Assembly: GCF_004217145.1 (NCBI RefSeq)
Contig: NZ_SHKR01000011.1
Coordinates: 1,612,001-1,676,000, forward strand
Length of the DNA stretch: 64,000 nt
Direction: 5' to 3'
Origin: Kribbella rubisoli
GTDB lineage: Bacteria > Actinomycetota > Actinomycetes > Propionibacteriales > Kribbellaceae
Shown here: piece after piece, positions 27,217-35,107 of the stretch
How positions within the stretch are numbered: position 1 is the first letter of the stretch
Layout of the letters: each line of letters begins with the position of its first letter
Notes under the pieces: model-generated
Databases searched by the model: none
Told to the model about the DNA's origin: nothing
Seen by the model: only the letters and a program-made list of their open reading frames with translations
Position numbers and translations under genes: made by a program

Positions 27217-27762
27217 TCAGACCGACTGCTTCTCGCGGTCCCGCTCGAACGAGTAGCTGAACGACACGATCGCGTCGATCACGAGCACGAGCGTCCACGT
27301 CCCGGCCGGCGCGAGCACCGCGTCGTACCCACGACCGGACAGCAGACCGAGGCCGATCATGATGCCAACGCCGACGACATACGAGACCAGATGCCGGAAC
27401 CAACCGGCCCGTTCGCGACGCGCACGCTCGGAACCCCGCTTCGGCGGCTTCACCGGACGCAGCGCACCGCCGAGGTAGTGCGCAGCCCACGCGTCGGCCC
27501 ACCGAAGCGTCTGGTGCCCGAAGCCGACGCTGACGCCGATGAAGATCGCGGCCAGTGAGTGCTTGAACGCCGGCTCGGCACCGTGATGGATGTCGATCAC
27601 GCTCGCGACCAGCATCACGACATCGACGAGCGGCACGGCGGCGAGCAGAACCATCCCGGCCTTCGGCAGCTTGAGCAGGTACCGCGTAACCAGGCCTGCG
27701 GCGAGCAGCACCCAGAACCCGATCTCACATGCAGCGATCACAGCGACCAGCACGTCGTTCAC
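27217..27762 (-). CDS. Conserved membrane protein (possible 2TM/SdpI-like), unknown function
   Basis: 181 aa with about five hydrophobic segments (residues 4-25, 35-55, 69-85, 124-142 and 148-168) and a basic loop KPPKRGSERARRERAG in the middle. It is divergent from the TetR gene at 27831 across a region with two copies of a 10-bp operator-like sequence, so it is the most probable target of that regulator. No ligand or transport motif was recognised. Confidence 0.72.
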   Translation of the reverse strand: MNDVLVAVIAACEIGFWVLLAAGLVTRYLLKLPKAGMVLLAAVPLVDVVMLVASVIDIHHGAEPAFKHSLAAIFIGVSVGFGHQTLRWADAWAAHYLGGALRPVKPPKRGSERARRERAGWFRHLVSYVVGVGIMIGLGLLSGRGYDAVLAPAGTWTLVLVIDAIVSFSYSFERDREKQSV

Positions 27763-27777
27763 CCTCCCGAGTTTTTC

Positions 27778-27820
27778 AGCACGACTGTGTTATAAAACGA
27801 CACTAACACGACTGTGCTAA
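27778..27820. promoter_or_regulatory. Twin operator in a divergent promoter region
   Basis: The 10-mer CACGACTGTG occurs at 27780-27789 and 27807-27816, within AGCACGACTGTGTTA and AACACGACTGTGCTAA; each is a partial palindrome. They are 27 bp apart and flank TATAAA/GTTATA, which can act as -10 boxes on either strand. Two TetR-family dimers could bind here and repress both the regulator and the divergent membrane gene. Confidence 0.6.
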
Positions 27821-27830
27821 AAAGGACCAC

Positions 27831-28439
27831 ATGCCGAAGATCGTCGACCACGACACCCGTCGCGAGGAGATCGCCGAGGCGCTGTGGCGAGTGGTCCGCC
27901 GGGACGGGATCCGGGCAGCGTCCGTTCGGACGATCGCCGCCGAGGCGGGCTGGTCCGCCGGCGCGGTGCGCTACTACTTTCCGGACCAGGACGGTTTGCT
28001 CAGCTTCGCGATGGACCTGGTGTCGCGCCGGGTGACCGACCGGGTCAGCGCGATCGAGCCCAAAGGCAGTGTCGAGACCATCGTGTTGCGCTATCTCGAC
28101 GAGGTGCTGCCGCTGGACGCCGAGCGCCGCGCCGAGTTCGACGTCTGGCTCGCCTTCATGGCGCAGGCTCGGGCCGAATCCGGCGCCGGCGCGCTGCAGG
28201 AGCACCTCGGCAAAGTGCACAACGAACTGCGCCAACTGTGTGAGTCGCTACTGCATTCGCTCGCCGACGCCGGCGTACTCAGGGACGGTCTCGATCTGCG
28301 TCGCGAGGTCGAGCTGCTGCATGCTCTGCTCGACGGCCTGGCCTTGCATGCGGCAATCCAGCCGGACCGTACGACGCCGACGCGGCTGCGGCAGCTGATG
28401 CGCCGGCATCTGGAATCGCTGATGGCCGAAAACCCCTGA
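27831..28439 (+). CDS. TetR/AcrR family transcriptional regulator
   Basis: 202 aa. The N-terminal HTH is clear (VRTIAAEAGWSAGAVRYYFP, about residues 31-50) and the C-terminal part resembles TetR_C_6/BetI-like domains (GLALHAAIQPDRTTPTRLRQ near 170). The ATG has an AAAAGGA ribosome-binding site six bases upstream. Two operator-like repeats in the divergent promoter suggest autoregulation and control of the membrane gene at 27217-27762. Its stop codon lies in the loop of a terminator hairpin. Confidence 0.88.
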   Translation: MPKIVDHDTRREEIAEALWRVVRRDGIRAASVRTIAAEAGWSAGAVRYYFPDQDGLLSFAMDLVSRRVTDRVSAIEPKGSVETIVLRYLDEVLPLDAERRAEFDVWLAFMAQARAESGAGALQEHLGKVHNELRQLCESLLHSLADAGVLRDGLDLRREVELLHALLDGLALHAAIQPDRTTPTRLRQLMRRHLESLMAENP

Positions 28440-28457
28440 CAAAATGGGGGTTTTCGG
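28426..28457 (+). terminator. Intrinsic terminator overlapping the TetR stop codon
   Basis: An 11-bp perfect stem (CCGAAAACCCC with GGGGTTTTCGG) has a 10-base loop that contains the TGA stop codon of the TetR gene, so the left arm is coding sequence. Confidence 0.7.
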
Positions 28458-28511
28458 AGAAGAATCGCCGCGACCGGTTCAAAACCTTGCGCCACGTGGC
28501 ACGATCACCGC

Positions 28512-29024
28512 ATGGAGTCCGAGGGGGTGATCGTCGTCAGTGGAATCATGGCGGCGGGGAAGTCGTCGGTGTCCCAGATGCTGGCCGAAAGATTCCAGTA
28601 CGGCGTGCATCTTCGGGGGGATGTTTTCCGGCGGATGATCGTCAGCGGACAGGCCTCGATGGCCGACGACGTACTCGAAGCGCAGCGTCAGCTCCAGCTC
28701 CGCTACCGGCTCGCCTGCCTGGCCGCCGACGAGTACGCGAAGGCGGGTTTCACCGTCGTACTGCAGGACGTCGTCATCGGTGAATTGCTGCGCGAGTTCC
28801 TCGACGGCATCCGGACCCGCCCGCGGTACCTCGTCGTACTGACGCCTCGGCCCGAGGTCATCTCCGGCCGGCTCGGCGGAGCGCGTCATCTGGTCGACGA
28901 GCTCGATTACGAGCTGCACGCGTTCAGTCCGCGGCGCGGATTGTGGCTGGACAACTCCGACCTGTCGGTCGGCGAGACGGTCGACGCGATTCTCGGGCGA
29001 CTCGACGAGGCCGTCTTCGACTGA
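28512..29024 (+). CDS. P-loop phosphotransferase / small-molecule kinase-like protein
   Basis: 170 aa. Walker A GIMAAGKSS (about residues 11-19) opens a nucleotide-kinase fold; LRGDVFRRMI (about 34-43) is an acidic substrate-site motif, and RPEVISGRLGGARH and LWLDNSDLSVGETVDAIL resemble chloramphenicol-phosphotransferase/zeta-toxin-like ATPases. The substrate is unknown. No antitoxin-like gene lies beside it, so I do not call it a toxin. Start ATG 28512 with a CACGAT hexamer six bases upstream. Confidence 0.7.
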   Translation: MESEGVIVVSGIMAAGKSSVSQMLAERFQYGVHLRGDVFRRMIVSGQASMADDVLEAQRQLQLRYRLACLAADEYAKAGFTVVLQDVVIGELLREFLDGIRTRPRYLVVLTPRPEVISGRLGGARHLVDELDYELHAFSPRRGLWLDNSDLSVGETVDAILGRLDEAVFD

Positions 29025-29047
29025 TGGCGACTCTCCTTACCCGAGGG

Positions 29048-29059
29048 TAGTTTGAGTGG
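29048..29059 (+). promoter_or_regulatory. Leaderless promoter of the molybdopterin oxidoreductase
   Basis: TAGTTT (29048-29053) is followed by six bases and the ATG at 29060, with no Shine-Dalgarno. Confidence 0.45.
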
Positions 29060-31144
29060 ATGACCGTACTGCGGACCTCGTGCAACCTGTGTGAAGCGAT
29101 CTGCGGCGTGCTCGTGACCGTCGAGAACGGCCGCGTCACCGACATCCGCGGCGACGAGTCGGACCCGCTGTCCCACGGTCATATCTGCCCGAAGGCGGTC
29201 GCGCTTCGTGATCTCCAGGAGGACCCCGACCGGTTGACCACGCCGGTACGACGCACGCCCGACGGCTGGCAGGAGATCGGGTGGGACGCGGCGTACGAGC
29301 TCATCGTCGACAAGCTCACCGGGATCCAGAACGAGCACGGCCGGAATTCGGTCGGGGTGTACCTCGGCAACCCGAACGTGCACAGTCTCGGCGCGCTCAC
29401 GCACATGCCGACGATGGTCAGGCAGCTGCGGACCCGGAACAAGTTCAGCGCGACGTCGATCGATCAGCTGCCGCACATGCTGTCGTCGTACCTGCTGTAC
29501 GGACATCAGCTGATGGTCGCGGTGCCGGACATCGACCGGACGTCGTACCTGCTGATGGTCGGCGCGAATCCGCTCGCGTCGAACGGCAGCATGATGACGG
29601 CGCCCGGGTTCGGGCGGCGGCTGAAGGACGTGCGCAAGCGCGGCGGGAAGGTCGTCGTCATCGATCCGCGGCGGACCGAGACGGCGGCCGTCGCCGACGA
29701 GCATCACTTCGTCCGGCCGGGCACGGATGCGGCGTTCCTGCTCGCGTTGATCCATGAGGTGATCTCGCTGGGTGCTGCCCGTCCGGCGGAGTACGTCGAC
29801 GGGCTGGCGACGGTCGAGGAGGTGGTTGAGCCGTGGACGCCGGAGCGGGCGGCGGGGATCACCGGCATCCCGGCTGACGTGATCCGGCGGGTTGCTCGCG
29901 AGTTCGCCGAGGCTGACCGGGCCGCTTGTTACGGGCGGGTCGGGGTGTCGACGCAGCAGTTCGGCGCGATCTGCCAGTGGGCGATCCAGGTGCTGAACAT
30001 CATCACCGGGAACCTCGATCGGCCGGGCGGGACGATGTTCCCGCGGCCGGCTGTGAACCCGTTGCTCGGGCTGGGGCGCGGGCATATCGGCGTGTGGAAG
30101 AGCCGCGTGCGGGGGCTGCCCGAGTTCGGCGGCGAGCTGCCGGTTTCGACGATGGCCGAGGAGATCCTGACGCCGGGCGACGGCCAGATCCGGGCGATGG
30201 TGACAGTGGCCGGCAACCCTGTGCTGTCGACGCCGAACGGCCGCAAGCTGGACGAGGCGCTCGGTTCGCTGGAGTTCATGGTCGCGGTCGACCCGTACAT
30301 CAACGAGACCACCCGGCACGCGGACGTGATCCTGCCGCCGGCGCCACCGCTCGAGCGCGACCACTACGACGTGATCTTCCACCAACTCGCCGTACGCAAC
30401 ACCGCGCGCTGGAACGACGCAGTACTGCCCAAGCCCGCGGAGGCTCGGCACGACTGGGAGATCTTCCGGGATCTCGGGTTGGCGTTCGTGCGGCGTACTC
30501 CGTGGGGCCGTCGTCGGGTCGAGGTGACCGCTCGGCTGCGGGTCCCGCCGCGCCGGATCGTGGACGCCGGCTTGCGGATCGGGCCGTACCGGTTGTCGGT
30601 GGCCAAGCTCCGGAAGTCACCGGGCGGGATCGATCTCGGACCGCTGCAGCCCGCGTTGCCCGCAGCGCTGCATCACAAGTCGAAGCGGATCGATCTGGCG
30701 CAGCGGATGATCCTCGACGACCTGCCGCGGCTGGATTCACTCAACGAACTGGACGGCCAGCTCCTCCTGATCGGTCGACGCCACCTCCGCAACAACAACT
30801 CCTGGATGCACAACTCGGCGCGGTTGGTGAAAGGCAAGCCCCGGCACCAGCTGCTGATGAATCCCGACGACCTGGCCGAGCGCGCACTCACCGACGGCCA
30901 GTTCGTCACAGTCACCTCGGCGGCCGGCTCGATCTCCGTAGAAGTTGCCTCCAGCAACGACATCATGCCCGGGGTCGTCAGCCTGCCGCACGGCTTCGGC
31001 CACAACCGGCCAGGCGCGCGCCTGACGATCGCGAACCAGGTGCCCGGCCAGAGCGTCAACGACGTGACCGACGCCGGATACACCGACGCCGTGGCCGGTA
31101 CCGCCGCGGTCAACGGCGTACCGGTCACGGTGACGGCCTGCTGA
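29060..31144 (+). CDS. Molybdopterin-dependent oxidoreductase with N-terminal 4Fe-4S cluster
   Basis: 694 aa of the formate dehydrogenase/nitrate reductase (DMSO reductase) superfamily. The 4Fe-4S ligands are Cys8, Cys11, Cys15 and Cys43 (CNLCEAICG ... HICPK). The catalytic domain follows, with VIDPRRTETAAVADEHHFVR (molybdopterin-guanine-dinucleotide binding, about residues 199-218) and RPGTDAAFLLALIHE; the C-terminal molydop-binding beta-barrel is at about 570-690 (MNPDDLAERALTDGQFVTVT). No Tat signal and no partner subunit gene is adjacent, so it is probably a cytoplasmic single-subunit enzyme. Substrate unknown. It depends on molybdenum, which the modABC operon in the same window would supply. 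Confidence 0.92.
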   Translation: MTVLRTSCNLCEAICGVLVTVENGRVTDIRGDESDPLSHGHICPKAVALRDLQEDPDRLTTPVRRTPDGWQEIGWDAAYELIVDKLTGIQNEHGRNSVGVYLGNPNVHSLGALTHMPTMVRQLRTRNKFSATSIDQLPHMLSSYLLYGHQLMVAVPDIDRTSYLLMVGANPLASNGSMMTAPGFGRRLKDVRKRGGKVVVIDPRRTETAAVADEHHFVRPGTDAAFLLALIHEVISLGAARPAEYVDGLATVEEVVEPWTPERAAGITGIPADVIRRVAREFAEADRAACYGRVGVSTQQFGAICQWAIQVLNIITGNLDRPGGTMFPRPAVNPLLGLGRGHIGVWKSRVRGLPEFGGELPVSTMAEEILTPGDGQIRAMVTVAGNPVLSTPNGRKLDEALGSLEFMVAVDPYINETTRHADVILPPAPPLERDHYDVIFHQLAVRNTARWNDAVLPKPAEARHDWEIFRDLGLAFVRRTPWGRRRVEVTARLRVPPRRIVDAGLRIGPYRLSVAKLRKSPGGIDLGPLQPALPAALHHKSKRIDLAQRMILDDLPRLDSLNELDGQLLLIGRRHLRNNNSWMHNSARLVKGKPRHQLLMNPDDLAERALTDGQFVTVTSAAGSISVEVASSNDIMPGVVSLPHGFGHNRPGARLTIANQVPGQSVNDVTDAGYTDAVAGTAAVNGVPVTVTAC

Positions 31145-31171
31145 TCCCCGCCCCCGGGACGCCCCCGGGAC

Positions 31172-31287
31172 GTCTCAGGGGTCAACCCCGCACCTGGTCG
31201 GTTGCGGACCCGAAATCCCGCGGTGCAACCGACCACCTCGGGGGTTAACCCCTGAGACGGACAGATCTCGGGGGTTAACCCCCGAGA
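31172..31287. terminator. Compound inverted-repeat terminator block
   Basis: This lies between the convergent oxidoreductase and LacI genes. The outer arms 31172-31189 and 31241-31258 match in 17 of 18 positions as inverted repeats (centred on GGGGTTAACCCC-like ends). Inside them TGGTCGGTTGC (31195-31205) pairs perfectly with 31225-31235. A separate perfect 22-bp palindrome lies at 31266-31287 with GTTAAC at its centre and contains the LacI stop codon. The motif GGGGTTAACCCC or a close variant occurs three times. Confidence 0.7.
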
Positions 31288-32303
31288 GGGACAGCGGGTG
31301 GGGAGCCGGAGCTGTCGCGGATGATGAGGAGGGGCGTGGAGTAGAGGTGGGACTGGGGGGTTGCGCCGGCGAGGAGGTCGAGGAGGCGGTGGGTCACCTC
31401 GGCGCCGTAGCCGACGACGTTGTGGCTGAGGGCGGTGAGGGTCGGGTGAGTGATTCGGCAGAGGGCCGAGTCGTCCCAGGCGACCAGGGTGATGTCGTCG
31501 GGCGTGCGGAGGCCAAGCCCGTGGATGACGGCCAGGCCGGCCACCGCCATCAGGTCGTTGTCGTAGATGATCGCGGTCGGGCGCGGCGAGGCGGTGACCA
31601 CGTCGCGCGTGGCGGCAGCGCCCTGGGCGGCGGAGTAGTCGGTGTGATGGATGCGGGTCTCGATCGACAACCGGCGGGTGGCCAGCTCGAAGGCCTGGTC
31701 GCGGATCCAGACATCGCCGTACTCCGGCGGCCCCGCGACGCGCGCGATCACCCGGTGGCCGAGCGACGCGACGTGATCGAGCGCCGCGTTCATCGCCGCC
31801 GCACCGTCCGTCCAGACGCACGGCATCCCGTCCGCGAGCGCCGGATCCCCGACCAGAACGGCCGGCAGGCCGAGCTTCCGCAGTACCGGGAGGCGCGGAT
31901 CGGCGACGCGGAGGTCGACGACGATCACGCCGTCGACGCGGCGCTCGGCGGCCCACTTCCGGTACGTCGCCAGCTCGTCGTCGAGATCGGCCACGACCTG
32001 CAAGGCCAACGCGTACGACTTCTCCGCGAGGACCGACTCGACGCCGCCGACGAAGCCCATGAAGTACGGCTCCTCGATCAAGGTCTGCGCCGACCTCGCG
32101 AGCACCAGCCCGAACGTCTCGCTGCGCGCCGCGGACAACTGGCGGGCAGCCCGGTTGGGCACCCACTCCAGCTCCGCAGCGACCTGCAGCACACGCGCGC
32201 GGGTGGCCGCCGACACCCCGGGCTGGTTGTTGAGGGCGTACGAAACGGCGCCTTGGGAGACACCACAGCGGCGGGCGATCTCCTTGATGGTCACTCGGGA
32301 CAC
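31275..32303 (-). CDS. LacI family transcriptional repressor (mannoside locus)
   Basis: 342 aa. The LacI HTH is at residues 3-25 (VTIKEIARRCGVSQGAVSYA), followed by the hinge helix (NRAARQLSAARSETFGLVLA) and a periplasmic-binding-protein-like effector domain. The GTG start fits the family's N-terminus exactly. It is divergent from the sugar-isomerase/beta-mannosidase genes. Candidate operators of LacI type with an AACCGGTT centre lie at 32517-32526 before those genes and at 35079-35088 before the mannosidase, so it probably represses them until a mannoside-derived sugar binds. A GTTTGATCAAAC palindrome closer to its own start could serve autoregulation. Confidence 0.92.
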   Translation of the reverse strand: MSRVTIKEIARRCGVSQGAVSYALNNQPGVSAATRARVLQVAAELEWVPNRAARQLSAARSETFGLVLARSAQTLIEEPYFMGFVGGVESVLAEKSYALALQVVADLDDELATYRKWAAERRVDGVIVVDLRVADPRLPVLRKLGLPAVLVGDPALADGMPCVWTDGAAAMNAALDHVASLGHRVIARVAGPPEYGDVWIRDQAFELATRRLSIETRIHHTDYSAAQGAAATRDVVTASPRPTAIIYDNDLMAVAGLAVIHGLGLRTPDDITLVAWDDSALCRITHPTLTALSHNVVGYGAEVTHRLLDLLAGATPQSHLYSTPLLIIRDSSGSPPAVPLGG

Positions 32304-32410
32304 AACGGTTCACTCCTCACGGGCGGCCGGACCGCTGACGGTCGGTCCGGAATCCTCCAGTGTGCGCCTGACTTGAACACCCTGTCATCACTTGAGCACA
32401 CAAAGTGACC

Positions 32411-32435
32411 GTTTGATCAAACTCGGGAACCCGAG
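32411..32435. promoter_or_regulatory. Palindromes in the lacI-isomerase intergenic region
   Basis: A perfect 12-bp palindrome GTTTGATCAAAC (32411-32422) is followed at once by a CTCGGG-AA-CCCGAG hairpin (32422-32435). The first may be a regulator site near the lacI promoter and the second a small RNA hairpin. Function not proven. Confidence 0.4.
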
Positions 32436-32516
32436 AGACCTGCTAGGTGACCGCCCAGTCGTTGGGCGGAGGGTGGTGCCGCCGGGGCTCGGTGGGATAC
32501 CGTTGCCGTCGTTACT

Positions 32517-32526
32517 TAACCGGTTC
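32517..32526 (+). promoter_or_regulatory. Candidate LacI operator, first copy
   Basis: TAACCGGTTC with the palindromic core AACCGGTT (32518-32525) and a central CG, as in LacI-family operators. It is 63 bp upstream of the isomerase gene. The same extended sequence recurs at 35079-35088. Confidence 0.6.
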
Positions 32527-32588
32527 GGCTTATCAGTCGGCGTAAACCCCAGGGCAGCGGGTGACGCGCCGCCGACAAGGAGAAACCA

Positions 32589-33338
32589 ATGGTCGCAGTG
32601 GACCACCTGTCCCTCCAGTTGTACACGGTCCGGGGCAAGCTCGAAGAGGACTTCGACGGCACCCTGGCACGCATCGCGGAGATCGGCTACACCAAGGTCG
32701 AGCCCTTCGGTGTGACCGCCTACGCGGACCGTCTGGCCGACGCGCTGCCCAAGCACGGACTCTCGGCCCCCACCACGCACGCCGGCCTGCTGCGCGACGA
32801 GGCCGGCCCGATCTACGCCGCCGCCAAGCGCCTGGGCATCACCACGGTGATCGACCCGCACACCGACCCGGCTCGCTGGCAGAACGCCGACGACATCAAG
32901 GTCATCGCGGACGGGCTGAACAAGGCCGCGATCGAGGCCGCCGACCACGGCATCACGGTCGGCTACCACAACCACCAGTTCGAGCTCGAGTCGAAGATCG
33001 GCGGCGCGCACGGGCTGGAGATCCTGGTCGACAACCTGTCCGACGACGTGATCCTCGAGGTCGACACGTACTGGGCGGCCGTCGGCGGCGCCGACGTACC
33101 GGCCCTGCTCGGCAAGTTCGGCGACCGAGTCAAGGCGATCCACGTCAAGGACGGCGACGGCACGCTGAACAACAAGGCCCAGGTCGCGGTCGGCGACGGC
33201 GTCATCGCGGTCCGGGACATCCTGGCCGCCGCGCCGAACGCGCTCCGCGTGGTCGAGCTGGACGACTTCACCGGCGAGATCATGGACGCGGTCGAAGGCA
33301 GCTACACGTTCCTCACCGGAGAGGGTGCGCCTGCATGA
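32589..33338 (+). CDS. Xylose-isomerase-like TIM barrel sugar isomerase/epimerase
   Basis: 249 aa. A single AP-endonuclease-2/xylose-isomerase-like barrel: GYTKVEPFGV near residue 36, YHNHQFELE near residue 127 (metal-site region), EVDTYWAA and KAIHVKDGDG near residue 185 carry the usual metal-binding Glu, Asp and His. It probably interconverts or dehydrates a keto/aldo sugar released from a mannoside. The ATG is preceded by AAGGAG. It heads an operon whose next two genes overlap by four bases each. Confidence 0.88.
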   Translation: MVAVDHLSLQLYTVRGKLEEDFDGTLARIAEIGYTKVEPFGVTAYADRLADALPKHGLSAPTTHAGLLRDEAGPIYAAAKRLGITTVIDPHTDPARWQNADDIKVIADGLNKAAIEAADHGITVGYHNHQFELESKIGGAHGLEILVDNLSDDVILEVDTYWAAVGGADVPALLGKFGDRVKAIHVKDGDGTLNNKAQVAVGDGVIAVRDILAAAPNALRVVELDDFTGEIMDAVEGSYTFLTGEGAPA

Positions 33339-34432
33339 CAGCAGTTGGCGTAGGTGTGATCGGCGCCGGAGTCATCTCCGACGCCTACATCAAGAGCATG
33401 CAGAGCTTCCCGGACCTGAAGGTCGTCGCGATCGGCGACCTGCGGCCGGAAGCCGCCGAGGAGAAGGCCAAGCAGTACGGGATCGAGGCCCACGGCGGGC
33501 CCGAGGCCGTGCTGAACAACGCGGACGTCGAGATCGTGGTCAACCTGACCATCCCGATCGCGCACGTCGAGGTGGCCCTCGCAGCGGTTGCCGCAGGCAA
33601 GCATGTCTGGAGCGAGAAGCCGTTCTCGCTGGACCAGGACAGCGGGCTCAAACTGCTGGCCACGGCACAGGACGCGGGCGTGCGGCTGGGCTGCGCACCC
33701 GACACCATCCTCGGCCCGGGTCTGCAGGAGTCCCGTCGCATCATCGAGCGCGGTGACATCGGTACGCCGCTGACCGCGCTGACGCTGATGCAGTCCCCCG
33801 GCCCGGAGTCCTGGCACCCGAACCCGGCGTTCCTGTTCCAGGAGGGCGCGGGCCCGCTGTGGGACATCGGCCCGTACTACCTGACCACGCTGGTGCAGCT
33901 GTTCGGTCCGGTCGCCGCGGTCGCGGGGATCGGGTCGAAGTCGAAAGAAAAGCGCACGATCGGCTCCGGTCCGCTGGCGGGGACCGACTTCGACGTGACC
34001 GTGCCGACGCATGTCAGCGCGATCGCGAAGTTCGAGTCGGGTCAGTCGTCGCAGAGCATCTTCAGCTTCGACTCGCCGCTGTCGCGGGCCGGGTTCGTCG
34101 AGATCACCGGCTCGGACGCGACCCTCGCCGTACCGGACCCGAACGGGTTCGACGGTGAGATCAAGATCCGTCGCCGCGGCGCCGACGACTGGGAGACCGT
34201 CGCCGACACCAAGGCGGTGGCTCAGCGTGGCACCGGTGTGCTGGAGATGGCGCGGGCGATCCGGGCCGGCCGGCCGCACCGGGCGACCGGGGCGCTGGCG
34301 TTCCACATCGTCGACGTGATGGCCTCCATCACCGACTCGATCGACACCAGCGCGTTCGTCGACGTGAGCAGCACGGTCGAGGTCGCGCCGATCCTGCCGG
34401 ACGACTGGGACGTGACCGCAGCAACGCTATGA
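33335..34432 (+). CDS. Gfo/Idh/MocA family NAD(P)-dependent oxidoreductase
   Basis: 365 aa. The N-terminal Rossmann motif is GVGVIGAGVISDAY, and GKHVWSEKPFSL (about residues 88-99) is the family's catalytic Glu-Lys-Pro motif. The C-terminal alpha/beta domain contains LWDIGPYYLTTLVQLFG, where the conserved Asp and Tyr/His region acts in hydride transfer. It should oxidise or reduce a sugar or its keto derivative together with the upstream isomerase. The ATGA overlap with both neighbours shows tight coupling. Confidence 0.92.
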   Translation: MTAVGVGVIGAGVISDAYIKSMQSFPDLKVVAIGDLRPEAAEEKAKQYGIEAHGGPEAVLNNADVEIVVNLTIPIAHVEVALAAVAAGKHVWSEKPFSLDQDSGLKLLATAQDAGVRLGCAPDTILGPGLQESRRIIERGDIGTPLTALTLMQSPGPESWHPNPAFLFQEGAGPLWDIGPYYLTTLVQLFGPVAAVAGIGSKSKEKRTIGSGPLAGTDFDVTVPTHVSAIAKFESGQSSQSIFSFDSPLSRAGFVEITGSDATLAVPDPNGFDGEIKIRRRGADDWETVADTKAVAQRGTGVLEMARAIRAGRPHRATGALAFHIVDVMASITDSIDTSAFVDVSSTVEVAPILPDDWDVTAATL

Positions 34433-35037
34433 CCAGCATCTTCCTCGATCCCCGGCGGACCGTCGTGTTCGCCGGGGACTCGGTCACCGACTGCGGCCGC
34501 CGCACCGACCCTTCCCGGCTCGGGAACGGCTATGTCCGCGATCTCTACGACGACCTCGGCGAACACCGGCCGAACATCGTCAATGCCGGCATCAGTGGCA
34601 ACCGGGCGGCCGATCTGGCCGACCGGTGGTCGACCGATGTGCTGGCCCACGACCCGTCGCTGGTGTCGATCCTGATCGGGATCAACGACACCTGGCGGCG
34701 GTACGACGAGAACGACCCGACGACGGCCGAGTCCTTCGAGGCGTCGTACCGCGCGCTGCTCGACCCGCTGAACTGTCCGGTGGTCCTGATGGAGCCGTTC
34801 CTGCTGCCGGTGAAGGACGGGCAGGACGTGTGGCGTGAGGACCTGGACCCGAAGCTCGAGGTGGTCCGCAAGCTGGCCGTCGAGTACGGCGCGATCCTGG
34901 TGCCGACCGACGTCGAGCTGACGAAGCAGGCCGCGTCCGTCGGCCCCGAAACGCTCGCCGGAGACGGCGTGCACCCGAGCCCGGCCGGACACCGTGCCCT
35001 CGCCGAACTGTGGCGACGGTACGTGCTGGACAACTGA
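34429..35037 (+). CDS. SGNH/GDSL family hydrolase (carbohydrate esterase-like)
   Basis: 202 aa. Block I has FAGDSVTDCGRR with nucleophile Ser at about residue 19 (GDS). Block II Gly is in NAGISGNRAADL, block III is LIGINDTWRR with Asn, and block V DGVHPSPAGH supplies Asp and His. It probably deacetylates sugars or mannans, which fits a position between the sugar dehydrogenase and beta-mannosidase genes. No signal peptide, so its substrate is intracellular. A terminator-like hairpin follows. Confidence 0.88.
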   Translation: MTSIFLDPRRTVVFAGDSVTDCGRRTDPSRLGNGYVRDLYDDLGEHRPNIVNAGISGNRAADLADRWSTDVLAHDPSLVSILIGINDTWRRYDENDPTTAESFEASYRALLDPLNCPVVLMEPFLLPVKDGQDVWREDLDPKLEVVRKLAVEYGAILVPTDVELTKQAASVGPETLAGDGVHPSPAGHRALAELWRRYVLDN

Positions 35038-35044
35038 CGTCCGC

Positions 35045-35070
35045 CGCTCCTCACTCCGTGGTGAGGAGCG
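35045..35070 (+). terminator. Terminator hairpin after the SGNH hydrolase gene
   Basis: A perfect 10-bp stem CGCTCCTCAC / GTGAGGAGCG has the six-base loop TCCGTG. It separates the three-gene operon from the beta-mannosidase, which then has its own operator. Confidence 0.7.
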
Positions 35071-35078
35071 GTTCTACT

Positions 35079-35088
35079 AAACCGGTTC
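35079..35088 (+). promoter_or_regulatory. Candidate LacI operator, second copy
   Basis: AAACCGGTTC with core AACCGGTT (35080-35087), 20 bp upstream of the beta-mannosidase start. It resembles the site at 32517-32526, and both are preceded by ACT(T/A)A. Occupancy would block transcription or its initiation. Confidence 0.6.
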
Positions 35089-35107
35089 ACCTCCCTGGAG
35101 CCCGACT

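Noticed and set aside
28512..29024. Zeta-type toxin
   Set aside because: The P-loop fold is similar, but there is no adjacent epsilon-like antitoxin gene and the neighbours are unrelated; called only as a phosphotransferase-like protein.
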